DNA from: an uncultured Paracoccaceae bacterium
Lineage (GTDB): Bacteria > Pseudomonadota > Alphaproteobacteria > Rhodobacterales > Rhodobacteraceae
NCBI GenBank assembly: GCA_943787785.1
Contig: CALSNT010000008.1
Span: 1-64,000, forward strand
Length of the DNA: 64,000 nucleotides
Reading direction: 5' to 3'
Part shown: piece after piece, positions 14,276 to 22,652 of the stretch
How positions within the stretch are numbered: the stretch's first letter is position 1
Layout: each line of letters starts with the position of its first letter
Notes under the pieces: generated by a model
Seen by the model: the letters and a program-made list of their open reading frames with translations, nothing else
What the model was told of the DNA's origin: nothing
Database searches by the model: none
Made by a program: the position numbers and the translations under genes

Positions 14276-14481
14276 ATCTTGCAGGCAGAATGACGGCTTT
14301 AAGCCCAGACCGCTTGAATGCTGCACGAACACATTGCGACGTGAAGCGCCGAAAGCTGACATTTATAAACAAAAGGGCGACCCAAACCGAACTTTCGTCT
14401 CTGTTCGATTTGTCGTTGTTCGGTCCGTCAAAGCGGCCATTCGAGGCGGTCTTAAAGTTTACACAGGCCGGCCTTACCCAC

Positions 14482-14628
14482 CTAGTCCAAAGAACTACCG
14501 ATCAACGCCGTTGAAGATCTAAGCAATCGATTTCTAAGGCTTGAAACAACAGTAGGCAATTCTGATGCGAGCTCTTCATCTTTGAGATGCTTCACTCCGA
14601 TATTTTGGACGCACAAAAGAGCATTCAA
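14482..14628 (-). pseudogene. probable C-terminal fragment of the TPR-protein gene, cut off by IS1380
   Basis: Leftward from the IS1380 edge an open frame of about 48 codons runs NALLCVQNIGVKHLKDEELASELP... to a TAG at 14482. It has the same lower-GC codon style as the TPR gene on the far side of the IS (17698 onward). The 5-base target duplication TTCAA on both edges shows the two sides were once joined. The joined frames differ by one base, as in other places in this gene. A small independent gene starting near 14693 is a less likely reading because it would cross the IS end. Confidence 0.45.
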
Positions 14629-14793
14629 CCCGCATTCCCCAAGTAAATCTTTGATTTCGCTGTCCTGATCTCGTTATTTTCTATATAAATCATAGTGTTG
14701 TTGGCTGTTATGGGCGTGTTCTATGGATCACCCGGAGGGTGCAAGTTTGGATCGGGGTGATCGGGTTGATTTTGACCGTCGGGTGCGGCTGGA

Positions 14794-16182
14794 GTGAGCT
14801 ATGACTGAATCTGGTGTTTTGGCGGTTTGAAGGTTGGCGGCGTATCTGGTTGATTTGTTGTTGCGAGACAGCAGCCCAACCGAAGGAGATACACCACCAT
14901 GGAAACGACTAACATTGTTGATTTTTCGCGTCGAGACGGGATCACGGACGCGCTGACGGATTTGCTGAGAACGGGGGCGCAGCAATTGATCGCATCAGCC
15001 GTTGAAGCTGAACTTGCCGGTTACCTGGCTCAATTTTCCGACTTGCGCACTGAAGCAGGTCACGCGGCTGTCGTGCGCAACGGGCATCATCCGGCCCGGC
15101 CCCTCCAAACGGGCATTGGCCCTGTGAGCGTACGGATTCCGAAGGTTCGATCCATGGACGGCACACCGGTGACATTCCGGTCTGCCTTGGTGCCACCCTA
15201 CGTGCGCAGAACCAAGACGTTGGAAGCAGCTTTGCCCTGGCTATACCTCAAAGGGATTTCCAGTGGCGAAATGGGCCCGGCCCTCAAGGTTCTTCTGGGC
15301 CCTGATGCGGCGGGACTGTCGGCGAATACGGTCTCGCGGCTTAAACGTGATTGGGCCAAAGAATACGACGGCTGGAGAGAAGCGGAGTTGGACGATGAAC
15401 CTTTGGTCTACATCTGGGCCGACGGCGTCCACAGCGGCCTTCGGGGCGAGGATGACAAGCTCTGCGCCCTTGTCATTGTTGGCGTCACAGCCCGTGGTAA
15501 GAAGCTGTTCTTGGCAATTGAGGACGGGGTGCGCGAGTCCACACAGAGCTGGCGTGAGGTTCTGCTCAGCCTCAAAAGCCGTGGCATGAATGCTCCCAAA
15601 CTGGCCATCGGAGACGGTGCTATGGGGTTCTGGGCCGCGATGGATGAGATCTACCCCACTACCCGCCAGCAACGCTGCTGGCAGCACAAAACGATGAACG
15701 TGCTCAACTGCCTGCCCAAGCTGTCGCAGCCGAAAGCAAAGGCCGCGATCCACGATATCTGGCAGGCCGAGACCAAGGATGATGCAATCAAGGCCTTTGA
15801 TTTGTTCATCAAAACCTATGAGGCAAAGTACCCCAAGGCGACTCTGTGCCTACAAAAGGACCGTGAGGAGCTCATGGCATTCTTCGACTTTCCAGCCCAG
15901 CATTGGCAAAGCATCCGCACCAGCAATCCGATTGAATCCGCCTTCGCAACGATCCGGCACCGCACCAAGCGCTCAAAGGGCTGTCTGATCACGCGATGGC
16001 ATGCTGCACATGATGTTCAAGCTGGGCCAATGCGCTGAGCAAAACTGGAGAAAATTACGCGGCTTTGATTACCTTGCCAAAGTCATCACAGGCGTCACGT
16101 TCAAAGACGGAATTGAAGCCACAAAACCCGACCAGATCGCCGCATGACCGACAAGCCTCAAACACCAGACTCGACAATAGCT
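14794..16182 (+). mobile_element. IS256-family insertion sequence nested in IS1380
   Basis: It is bounded by a perfect 8-base duplication CGGCTGGA (14786-14793 and 16183-16190) and by related ends: AGCTATGACTGAATCTGGTG on the left, and AGCTATTGTCGAGTCTGGTG on the right read inward. It is 1389 bases long with one rightward transposase gene. The left end carries three extra bases (GTG) not matched on the right. It belongs to a different subgroup from the IS256 copies at 442 and 21175. Confidence 0.88.
14899..16147 (+). pseudogene. IS256-family transposase with C-terminal frameshift
   Basis: The frame is open for about 363 codons and shows the mutator-type DDE residues: D in VYIWADGVHS, D in LAIGDGAMGFW and E in RTSNPIESAFATIRHRT. 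Near 15988 one extra base (CTGATCACG where CTG-TCA-CGC is expected) throws it out of frame. The correct ending (CLSRDGMLHMMFKLGQCAE...TGVTFKDGIE...) continues in the next frame to TGA 16147. Without the extra base the protein would be full length (about 415 residues). Because of similar one-base errors elsewhere, the enzyme may be intact in the cell. Confidence 0.87.
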
Positions 16183-17697
16183 CGGCTGGAATTTCGTGGC
16201 ACGCAGATCAGTTCGGACGGCGGCCTGCTGGTGATGCGCGAGCTTGACGATGCGCTTGGGCTGTCCAATCTGGCATCAGCTTCGCTGCGCGACAATCGTA
16301 TCGGAAGGAACACGGTCCATCGTCTTGACGGGCTGTTCCGGCAATCGGTGTTCGGGCGGCTGGCCGGATATGGGGATGTGAACGATGCTGACCGTCTCGC
16401 GCTCGACCCGGTGATGCGTCAGGTTGTCGGCGGCAGGGCCGTCGATGCGCAAGCAGCTTCAGCATCGCAGATGGGGCGGTTCGAGACCGAGACACTGGCC
16501 TTGCCTGAGAACCGGGCGGCGCTGGCCGACCTGAATGGCCGATGGATTGACCGGTTTCATGACCGCAACGGGCTCAAGTATATCGTGCTGGACATGGACA
16601 GCTCGGTCAGCCCGACGCATGGCGATCAGGAAGGAGCGGCGTGGAACGGGCATTTCGACTGCAACTGCTATCATCCCAACTTCTTGTTCAACCAGTTCGG
16701 CATGCTGGAACGCTGCGCCCTGCGCAATGGCAACGTCCACAGCGCCGACGGCTGGCGGAACGTCCTTGATCCGGTGATCACCCGCTACGCTGGTCGCAAC
16801 CTTGGTGGCCGCTTCTTCCGGGCCGATGCCGCCTATGCGATCCCGGCACTCTATGAGCGACTGGAAGGGGCAGGCTATTTCTACGCCATCCGGATGAAGA
16901 AGAACGCCGTTCTCGAAGGCTGCATCGCTCATCGGTTAACCCGCCCCGTTGGGCGGCCGTCAAAGACCAAGGTGAAGCGGTTCTACGAGGACTTCCAGTA
17001 TCAGGCTCAGAGTTGGGACAAGCCACGCCGCGTGATCGCCAAGATCGAATGGCATCCGGGCGAACTGTTCCCCAAGGTCGGCTTCATCGTCACCAACCTG
17101 CCGATGGAGCCGGACGAGATCACCCGCTTTTACAATCGCCGCGGCACCGCCGAGCAGCATATCAAGGAAGGCAAGCATGCCTTTCACTGGACGCGGCTGT
17201 CATGCCGGAAGTTCCGCGACAACGAGGTGCGGCTGCAGTTGCACGCACTGGCCTACAACCTGGCCACCTTCCTGCGCTGCATCGAGCTACCCGAGGCGAT
17301 GGCCGACTGGTCGCTAACCAGCCTGCAGCTCAAGCTGATCAAGATCGGGGCACGCGTCGTGCGCCACGCCCGCGCCATTACCTTCCAGTTGGCCGAGGTG
17401 GCCGTCACCGGCCCGATGGTGCGCGCCATCCTCGCCGCTATCCGCCGATTGCGAGCGCCACCGCTATGCGCATGACCGCGATCCGGACCCAAACTGAACG
17501 AAAGCGGCAGGACAGGTCTATCCACTGCGCTGAAAAACACCGCCGCCTGGGCCAGGACACTGCGGCTTCCCGGTCTGATCCGCCACTGTTCAGCAGCCTG
17601 CGCGACCCCAGACGCCGCTCGGGGCGGAAAACGCTTGTCCAGAGGTCGGATTCAGGCGATCTTCACGTCAGTCGGCACGCCACTTGGGGAATGTCGG

Positions 17698-19280
17698 TTC
17701 AAAGCTTCGAACCAATTTTCGCCTCACATGAATGGTTGAATAGCGTCATCATAACCTTGACTGTGGACTCTTTGTCATGGTCATTCAATTGACTGGTGTC
17801 GATAACGATTTCTTTGAGGGTTGCGATGGCCTTTGAGGTAAGATCCATTTCGTAGTAGGCAGTTGCAAGATTGCCGCGTCTGCGTATTAATGAAGGGTGC
17901 CATTCTGGCAGGTATTCCTGAGCTAGTTGAATAGAATATCGTAGTAACGGTTCTGCCTGTTCCGGCTGGTTTTGCCGCGTTAAGAAATCACCAAGATTGT
18001 TTAGTCTGATTCCATAGTGGTATCGAGCGAGCTCACCTAACTCTGCTAGCCCTTCAACGCATTCAGTCATTAGAGGTATCGCTTTTTCGAGCTGGACCCA
18101 ACTCACCCAATGCCGACGCCACGTTCCCCTTTATTCGAAGAATAAAAACGAGGTCCTGATCATCCAATTTCCTCTACTAGACTAATGGTTTTCTTGCCAT
18201 ACGAAACACACATCGTGATGCTTGTGCTCCATCGCTGCCAAAGAAGCCTGAGTGGCTGAGACCGCGATCGAGCATGCACTCCCCTATCTCCCCTGAACGT
18301 TCCACAAATTTTTCGAGGTCGCGCATCAAGTTCTTTGCAAGCTTCATTTCGCCAAATTCTGCCTCTACCACGATTTCAGTGGCAATCAATCTAACCCATT
18401 CATCAGAGCCGTCAGGGGCATTGATTTGAAGTTTTCCTTCCTGAAATTCAGACAAAGTCTGTGAGCGTCCTGTCGCCTATCTCCAAATGATCCAAAAGAC
18501 CGTTGAGTCGATCAATGGTTGGGTCAAGATAAAAGGCTCGCTTTGCACGGCTCTCTGCTTCACCCAAGCGAAGTCTAAGAAAAGCAAGAGATGATTGCGC
18601 ATCTAGAAGCTCTGCCTCCATTTTCGAACTAAGCTCAAAACGTTCAAATACAAAGTCGATTTTCGCTTCCGCAGCTGCTAGCTTCCCTGAATTTATTTCG
18701 GATTTAATCTGCGTTACTTCTTCGTGAAACTTCTCTGCTAACTCACCCGTAAGCGCAGACGATAGCGTTGCGGTCGCATCCGAGGCCAATTCAAAATACA
18801 GGCCCGGATTCTGGCGCAGCTCCTTTAATTTTTTCAGTTCCAGCTTTGCAGCTTCCAATCGCTCGGAAAGCAATTCCTTCTCGGCACTATGAAGCCGCTC
18901 CAACTGCGCTTGAATCTCCTGTTGGGATGTTGTCGCTTGATTTACAGCTTCCCTCAAGTCTCTTGAAATGTTCAGCATGGGGAATGCCAATCTCAAGAGT
19001 ACCTACATCCCCTGCAATCTGAACGTTGCCATCACCATTTTTGACTTGATTATTCGCACGACGGAAAGAACACTCAACCACTCTGCTGGTTGTCATCACC
19101 ACTGGAGATGCCTGTTCTCAACATCATTGTCGCCACCGCGCTGAACGTTTCGCGAGCCACCTACGATAGTGTTCTTAGTCTTTGGACCCACTTGACCTGC
19201 GAATAAACAGGGAAAACCAGTCCAATCAAAGCACAAACCGTTCCTATTAGAGTCGCCCAATCCATCAGGGTTTCCGGCAT
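17698..19280 (-). pseudogene. membrane-anchored coiled-coil/TPR protein, multiply frameshifted and IS-truncated
   Basis: Reading leftward from ATG 19280 there is a transmembrane segment (WATLIGTVCALIGLVFPVY, about residues 8-26). A Gly/Asn-rich stretch follows with the repeated pattern GSRNVQRGGDN and NGDGNVQIAGDVGTLEIGIP. Next comes a Gln/Glu/Leu coiled coil (18700-18960), then tetratricopeptide repeats (18106-17760, e.g. ALGELGQLEKAIPLMTECVEGL and QPEQAEPLLRYSIQLAQEYLP). The frames join only if about five single-base changes are allowed, near 19220, 18948 (extra G in GGG), 18460, 18150 and 18090. IS1380 removes the C-terminus. The function is unknown; the architecture suggests a membrane-tethered scaffold. 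Codon use is less GC-rich than neighbours, suggesting transfer. Confidence 0.65.
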
Positions 19281-19607
19281 GGAATTCCTCTATACGCTAA
19301 ATTCTATTGCGCCAATAAGTGTCAGTGCCATGCGTTGCCGTCGACACAAATTCTTCTAGCTTGCCAAAGTGACTGTTTCTTGGTGGAGCTTCGTTCCACA
19401 AGAAAGAGAGCCTCGGATTGGGAAGTCAGCTTTTCCGCCGTGCTGCATTCATTTGCGATCACAGCGGACTTCCGCTATCCGCCCATGGTGCTTTTACGGC
19501 TGTCGCGCAGCGCACATAGCGGACATTAGGGCCTTAAGAACATATATCCGCTTCGTCCGCTTTCCTTGTCCGTCGTCAGGGTTTTTGGCACCGAAGGCGG
19601 CCTAAAC
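19281..19607. other. gene-free stretch between the TPR gene and IS3
   Basis: This is 327 bases without a supportable frame on either strand, and no clear terminator or promoter was seen. It may contain the promoter of the leftward TPR gene. It shows no similarity to the glycosyltransferase fragment on the other side of the IS, so the IS insertion was probably accompanied by a deletion. Confidence 0.5.
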
Positions 19608-19640
19608 TAAGAGAGAGTTCGGCTCATCTGGTTGGTTGCA

Positions 19641-20621
19641 TTATGCGGCGGGTTGTCTGTGATGCAAGCGTCGGGTTTCGAGCGTCTTTCGTTTGATCCT
19701 TTCCCTTTGCTGTAGAATGGCTTTGTCGCGACCGAAGTAGACGTCGGCGGGTGTGACGTTGCTCAGGCTCTCGTGGTAGCGCTGATGGTTGTAATGATCG
19801 ACGAAGGCTTCGATCTGGGCTTCGAGATCGCCGGGCAGGAAGTAGTTTTCCAGCAAGATGCGGTTCTTGAGGGTTTGGTGCCAGCGCTCGATCTTGCCTT
19901 GGGTTTGCGGGTGATACGGCGCGCCGCGTGAGTGCTTCATGCCTTTGTGCTGCAACCATTCCGCCAACTCACCAGAGACGTAGCTGGAGCCGTTGTCGCT
20001 GAGTAGGCGCGGTTTGTGGACGACATGAACCTGATCGCAACCGGATGTCTGCAAGGCCAGATCAAGCGTGTCAGTAACATCTTGAGTCCTCATGTTGGTG
20101 CAAAGTTTCCACGAGATAATGTAGCGGCTGTAGTCGTCGAGGATCGTGCTGAGATAGAACCACCCCCAGCCCAGAACTTTGAGATAAGTGAAGTCTGTCT
20201 GCCACAACTGGTTGATGGCTGTGGTTTTGTCTTTGAACTCGCTCGCCGCCTTTATAACGATGAAGGCAGGGCTGGTGATCAGATCGTGTGCCTTCAATAT
20301 CCGATACGTCGAAGCTTCTGATACAAAATAGCTTTCTTGATCTGTGAATGTGACCGCCAACTCTCTCGGCGACAGCTCGGTCTCTTTCAACGCTAGCTTA
20401 ACGACCTTGCGCCGCACCTCGTCGGGAATGCGGTTCCAGACGTGTTTTGGTTTGGGAGATTGATCCTGCAGGCCGGCCTCGCCACGCTGGAGATAGCGAT
20501 CATACCAGCGATAGAATGTGGTGCGGGGGATGCCTAGTTTGGCCAGTGTTTGGCGCGCCGACAGGTGGCCTTCTTCGACCAAACGGATGATCTCCAGCTT
20601 CTCAGATGCGGCATACCTCAT
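19641..20621 (-). CDS. IS3-family transposase OrfB
   Basis: This 326-residue protein begins with an extra helix-turn-helix (residues 5-45, SEKLEIIRLVEEGHLSARQTLAKLGIPRTTFYRWYDRY), followed by the integrase core. Catalytic residues are visible as D in LWQTDFTYLKV, D in LLSDNGSSYVSG and E in QGKIERWHQTLKNR. The start overlaps the orfA stop by four bases (ATGA), implying translational coupling. The frame is intact, so with orfA this element could be active. Confidence 0.88.
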   Translation of the reverse strand: MRYAASEKLEIIRLVEEGHLSARQTLAKLGIPRTTFYRWYDRYLQRGEAGLQDQSPKPKHVWNRIPDEVRRKVVKLALKETELSPRELAVTFTDQESYFVSEASTYRILKAHDLITSPAFIVIKAASEFKDKTTAINQLWQTDFTYLKVLGWGWFYLSTILDDYSRYIISWKLCTNMRTQDVTDTLDLALQTSGCDQVHVVHKPRLLSDNGSSYVSGELAEWLQHKGMKHSRGAPYHPQTQGKIERWHQTLKNRILLENYFLPGDLEAQIEAFVDHYNHQRYHESLSNVTPADVYFGRDKAILQQRERIKRKTLETRRLHHRQPAA

Positions 20622-20992
20622 TCGTGGTCGCCCCCATCGCCCAGCATGCTTTTTTTGAGCAAACGGAGTTCGAGCGTTTGTTCCGCCACAACTTCCTTCA
20701 GATCACGCGCTTCACGGCGCAGGTCCTTCACCTCGTCGGTGTTTGCGGCACGGGCTGTGTCGCCAGCAAGGCGCCGCTTTCCTGCTTCCATGAAGTCCTT
20801 AGACCATTTGTAGTAAATGCCCTGAGAGATGCCCTCACGGCGGCACAGTTCAGCGATGCTATCCTCGCCCCGCAGCCCGTCCAACACGATCCTGATCTTC
20901 TCTTCAGATGAATAATGCTTGCGGGTCGCTCGCTTGATGTCTTTGACGATCTTCTCGCCAGGGCTTTTGCGTTTTCCAGTTGCCTGTCTCAT
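20618..20992 (-). CDS. IS3-family transposase OrfA
   Basis: This 124-residue DNA-binding subunit has a helix-turn-helix at about 28-65 (YSSEEKIRIVLDGL...ELCRREGISQGIYYKW) and a C-terminal coiled coil (about 88-118) with heptad leucines. A basic N-terminal extension of about 25 residues is present. It overlaps orfB by ATGA. No damage is seen. Confidence 0.85.
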   Translation of the reverse strand: MRQATGKRKSPGEKIVKDIKRATRKHYSSEEKIRIVLDGLRGEDSIAELCRREGISQGIYYKWSKDFMEAGKRRLAGDTARAANTDEVKDLRREARDLKEVVAEQTLELRLLKKSMLGDGGDHE

Positions 20993-21037
20993 CTTCCACT
21001 CCTCAGTGGTTACTGATGAGCCAAGAACTCTCTCTTA

Positions 21038-21163
21038 TCAAATAACGCTATTTGGTCCCATAGGCGCTGACGTCAGACAGTGGGCGATCCAGTCGAGAGC
21101 GTAAGGACCTTCATTCTTCATCGTGCTGATGACGGTGAACGACGCTTCGTCGAGTGGTTTCAT
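21038..21163 (-). pseudogene. N-terminal fragment of a family-2 glycosyltransferase
   Basis: ATG 21163 opens MKPLDEASFTVISTMKNEG..., which continues PYALDWIAHCL and then stops at the IS3 edge. The TMKNEGP-x4-WIAxH pattern is the N-terminus of the Glyco_tranf_2_4-type domain and closely matches the internal TTMKNEGPFILEWIAYHR of the larger damaged gene just upstream (22653-24927). This is the remnant of a paralogous second gene. Only about 30 residues survive; the last ten look unrelated and may belong to junction DNA. Confidence 0.7.
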
Positions 21164-21174
21164 CCTGTGCCTTT

Positions 21175-22573
21175 GGTTGTGTCTCGAAAGTGGTGGAAAT
21201 TCTCCGGCGGCGTTCTCCGAGCGTTTTGATTTGCGCCTGATCAGGCGACGAGGTCAAGTGTCATTGGTTCAATTGGTTGCGCGAGCGTTTCCCAGCCCGT
21301 CGACCTTGCGCATCTGGATTTGGCCTGAGGCGAGGAGCGCCCAAAGCAGCATCGGCACGGTTGCAGCGCAGGCAGCACGGTCTGTGTTTTGATCCGGCGG
21401 CGAAACTCCGCTTCAGGCGCTCGATAGCGTTGGTTGTGCGAGCTGACTTCCACTGCGCACGGATCGAGGGCGGGTGAAGGTGAACAGCCGATCCCCGGCC
21501 TCTTCAAGGCTGTCTGCGACCGCTCGACACTTGAGCTGCCATTTGCGTAGAAAGGATTTGCGCTGCTTCTCAACTTCATCGGCGGTTTCAGCGTAGATCA
21601 GGCGCGATAATCGTCGCCCAGCTCCTCGTGCATATGTTTTGGGCGGTGGGCCAGCAGGTTGCGATGCTTGTGAACAGTGCAGCGTTGATCGGCAAGTCTT
21701 GGCCCCACAACCGGACCCAGCGCGGCCTCCAATCCCGGCGCGCCATCAACCATCACGAACTCGGGCCGCTTGAGGCCCCGCGCATCGAGGTCGTCAATGA
21801 ACTGACGCCAGGCGGCTGTGCTCTCCCCGCCCCATATTCATGATGGAAAGCAATACTTTCTGCCCATCACGGACGCACGCCAATGGCAGCCAGAACCGAG
21901 ATGTTCTGCGCTTTTCCGATCAAGACGCGTCGTGATGACGGTGCCGTCAAGGATGAGCCGAACGATGTCCTCATCAGCAAGCGTGCGGGCGCACCAGGCG
22001 TCCCCAGTCGGTCTTCACCTTGCGCCAAGCGCGGCTGACAGCGTCCTTTGCCGACAGCCCCCCTTGAACAGCGCAAACAGCGCGCGCTTCACACGCCGCG
22101 TGTTGGTGCCCGAGAGATAAACCGACGCAATCAACGCTTCGGCCGTCTTGGTCAGGCGCTGGTAGCGCGGCAACGCTTTTGAGCGCCATTCACTAGCCTT
22201 ACCGACTTCATCTTCAACCCGGGCGCGGGGTACGCTGATCGTCTCGGTGCCAAATGTCCCGGTGATCTGACGGACCCGGTGCCGTGGCGATAGCCTTTCA
22301 CCGCCTCGGCGTCCCGGCCATACCGCAAACGGCCAAGAAAGCCGTCCCAGTTCTTCCTTGAAAACGCCTCGATCGTGCCGCGGATGTTGGCGCGCAGCCG
22401 ATCTTCGATCGGATCAAAGCCTTCTTCACATGCAAGTAGCGAAATGGGGCTCGTGTCTGTAGTCTTGGTCATGGCGTGATCTCCTAAGGCGGTACCAGCC
22501 GCCGATTGGGTGGGTTTGATTCACCCGGAGATTACGCCCACCTTCAAATTTCCACCAACTTCCCGACACGACC
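21175..22573 (-). mobile_element. third IS256-family insertion sequence
   Basis: The element is flanked by a perfect 8-base duplication GTGCCTTT (21167-21174 and 22574-22581). Its ends match over about 26 bases with a few differences; left GGTTGTGTCTCGAAAGTGG and, read inward from the right, GGTCGTGTCGGGAAGTTGG, both followed by TGGAAATT. It inserted 11 bases upstream of a glycosyltransferase start codon, separating it from the upstream gene. The transposase is frameshifted in several places. Confidence 0.88.
21241..22472 (-). pseudogene. IS256-family transposase, multiply frameshifted
   Basis: Reading leftward from ATG 22472 (MTKTTDTSPISLLACEEG...), recognisable transposase pieces appear in changing frames: FLGRLRYGRDAEAVKGYRHG, KDAVSRAWRKVKTDWG, AQNISVLAAIGVRP and the C-terminal EFRRRIKTQTVLP and GWETLAQPIEPMTLDLVA. 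All segments of a roughly 400-residue protein are present in the correct order, so there is no large deletion, only several small indels. Either the gene is decayed or this is the same base-calling problem seen in the ribosomal genes. Confidence 0.8.
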
Positions 22574-22652
22574 GTGCCTTTCCCGCGGTCTGTCTCGCGT
22601 CAGGCGGCGACCTGACATAAGCCCAAGTCTTTGGCGCAAATGGTGGCTCCGA

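Larger units (their letters stand above)
14723..17475 (+). pseudogene. IS1380-family transposase, split by IS256 insertion
   Basis: The true start is ATG 14723 (MDHPEGASLDRGDRV...). Codons run to 14793 and resume at 16191 (EFRGTQISSDGGLLVMRELDD). Joining across one copy of the 8-base duplication gives an uninterrupted 451-residue transposase. Family features include DGGLLVMRELD, a catalytic D in IVLDMDSSV, HFDCNCYHPNFLFN and the late GTAEQHIKEGKHAFHWTRLSC segment with the catalytic E. The longest open frame begins at 16144, but its first ~16 residues come from the 3' end of the inserted IS256 and do not belong to this protein. Confidence 0.88.
14629..17697 (+). mobile_element. IS1380-family insertion sequence carrying a nested IS256 element
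   Basis: Terminal inverted repeats read inward are CCCGCATTCCCCAAGT (14629) and CCGACATTCCCCAAGT (17697). Both edges have the 5-base duplication TTCAA (14624-14628 and 17698-17702), which fits the 4-5-base duplications of IS1380. Without the nested IS256 and its duplication the element is about 1.67 kb, the family size. It interrupts a leftward TPR-protein gene. Confidence 0.85.
19608..21037 (-). mobile_element. second IS3-family insertion sequence
   Basis: The 1430-base element has ends TAAGAGAGAGTTCGGCTCATC (left) and, read inward from the right, TAAGAGAGAGTTCTTGGCTCATC. It carries overlapping leftward orfA and orfB. I see no matching target duplication on the flanks, which suggests a later deletion or rearrangement at one edge. 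It is unrelated to the IS3 copy at 1-2658. Confidence 0.88.

Noticed and set aside
15241-15753. 170-codon antisense frame in the IS256 transposase
   Set aside because: Shadow frame inside a clear transposase gene.
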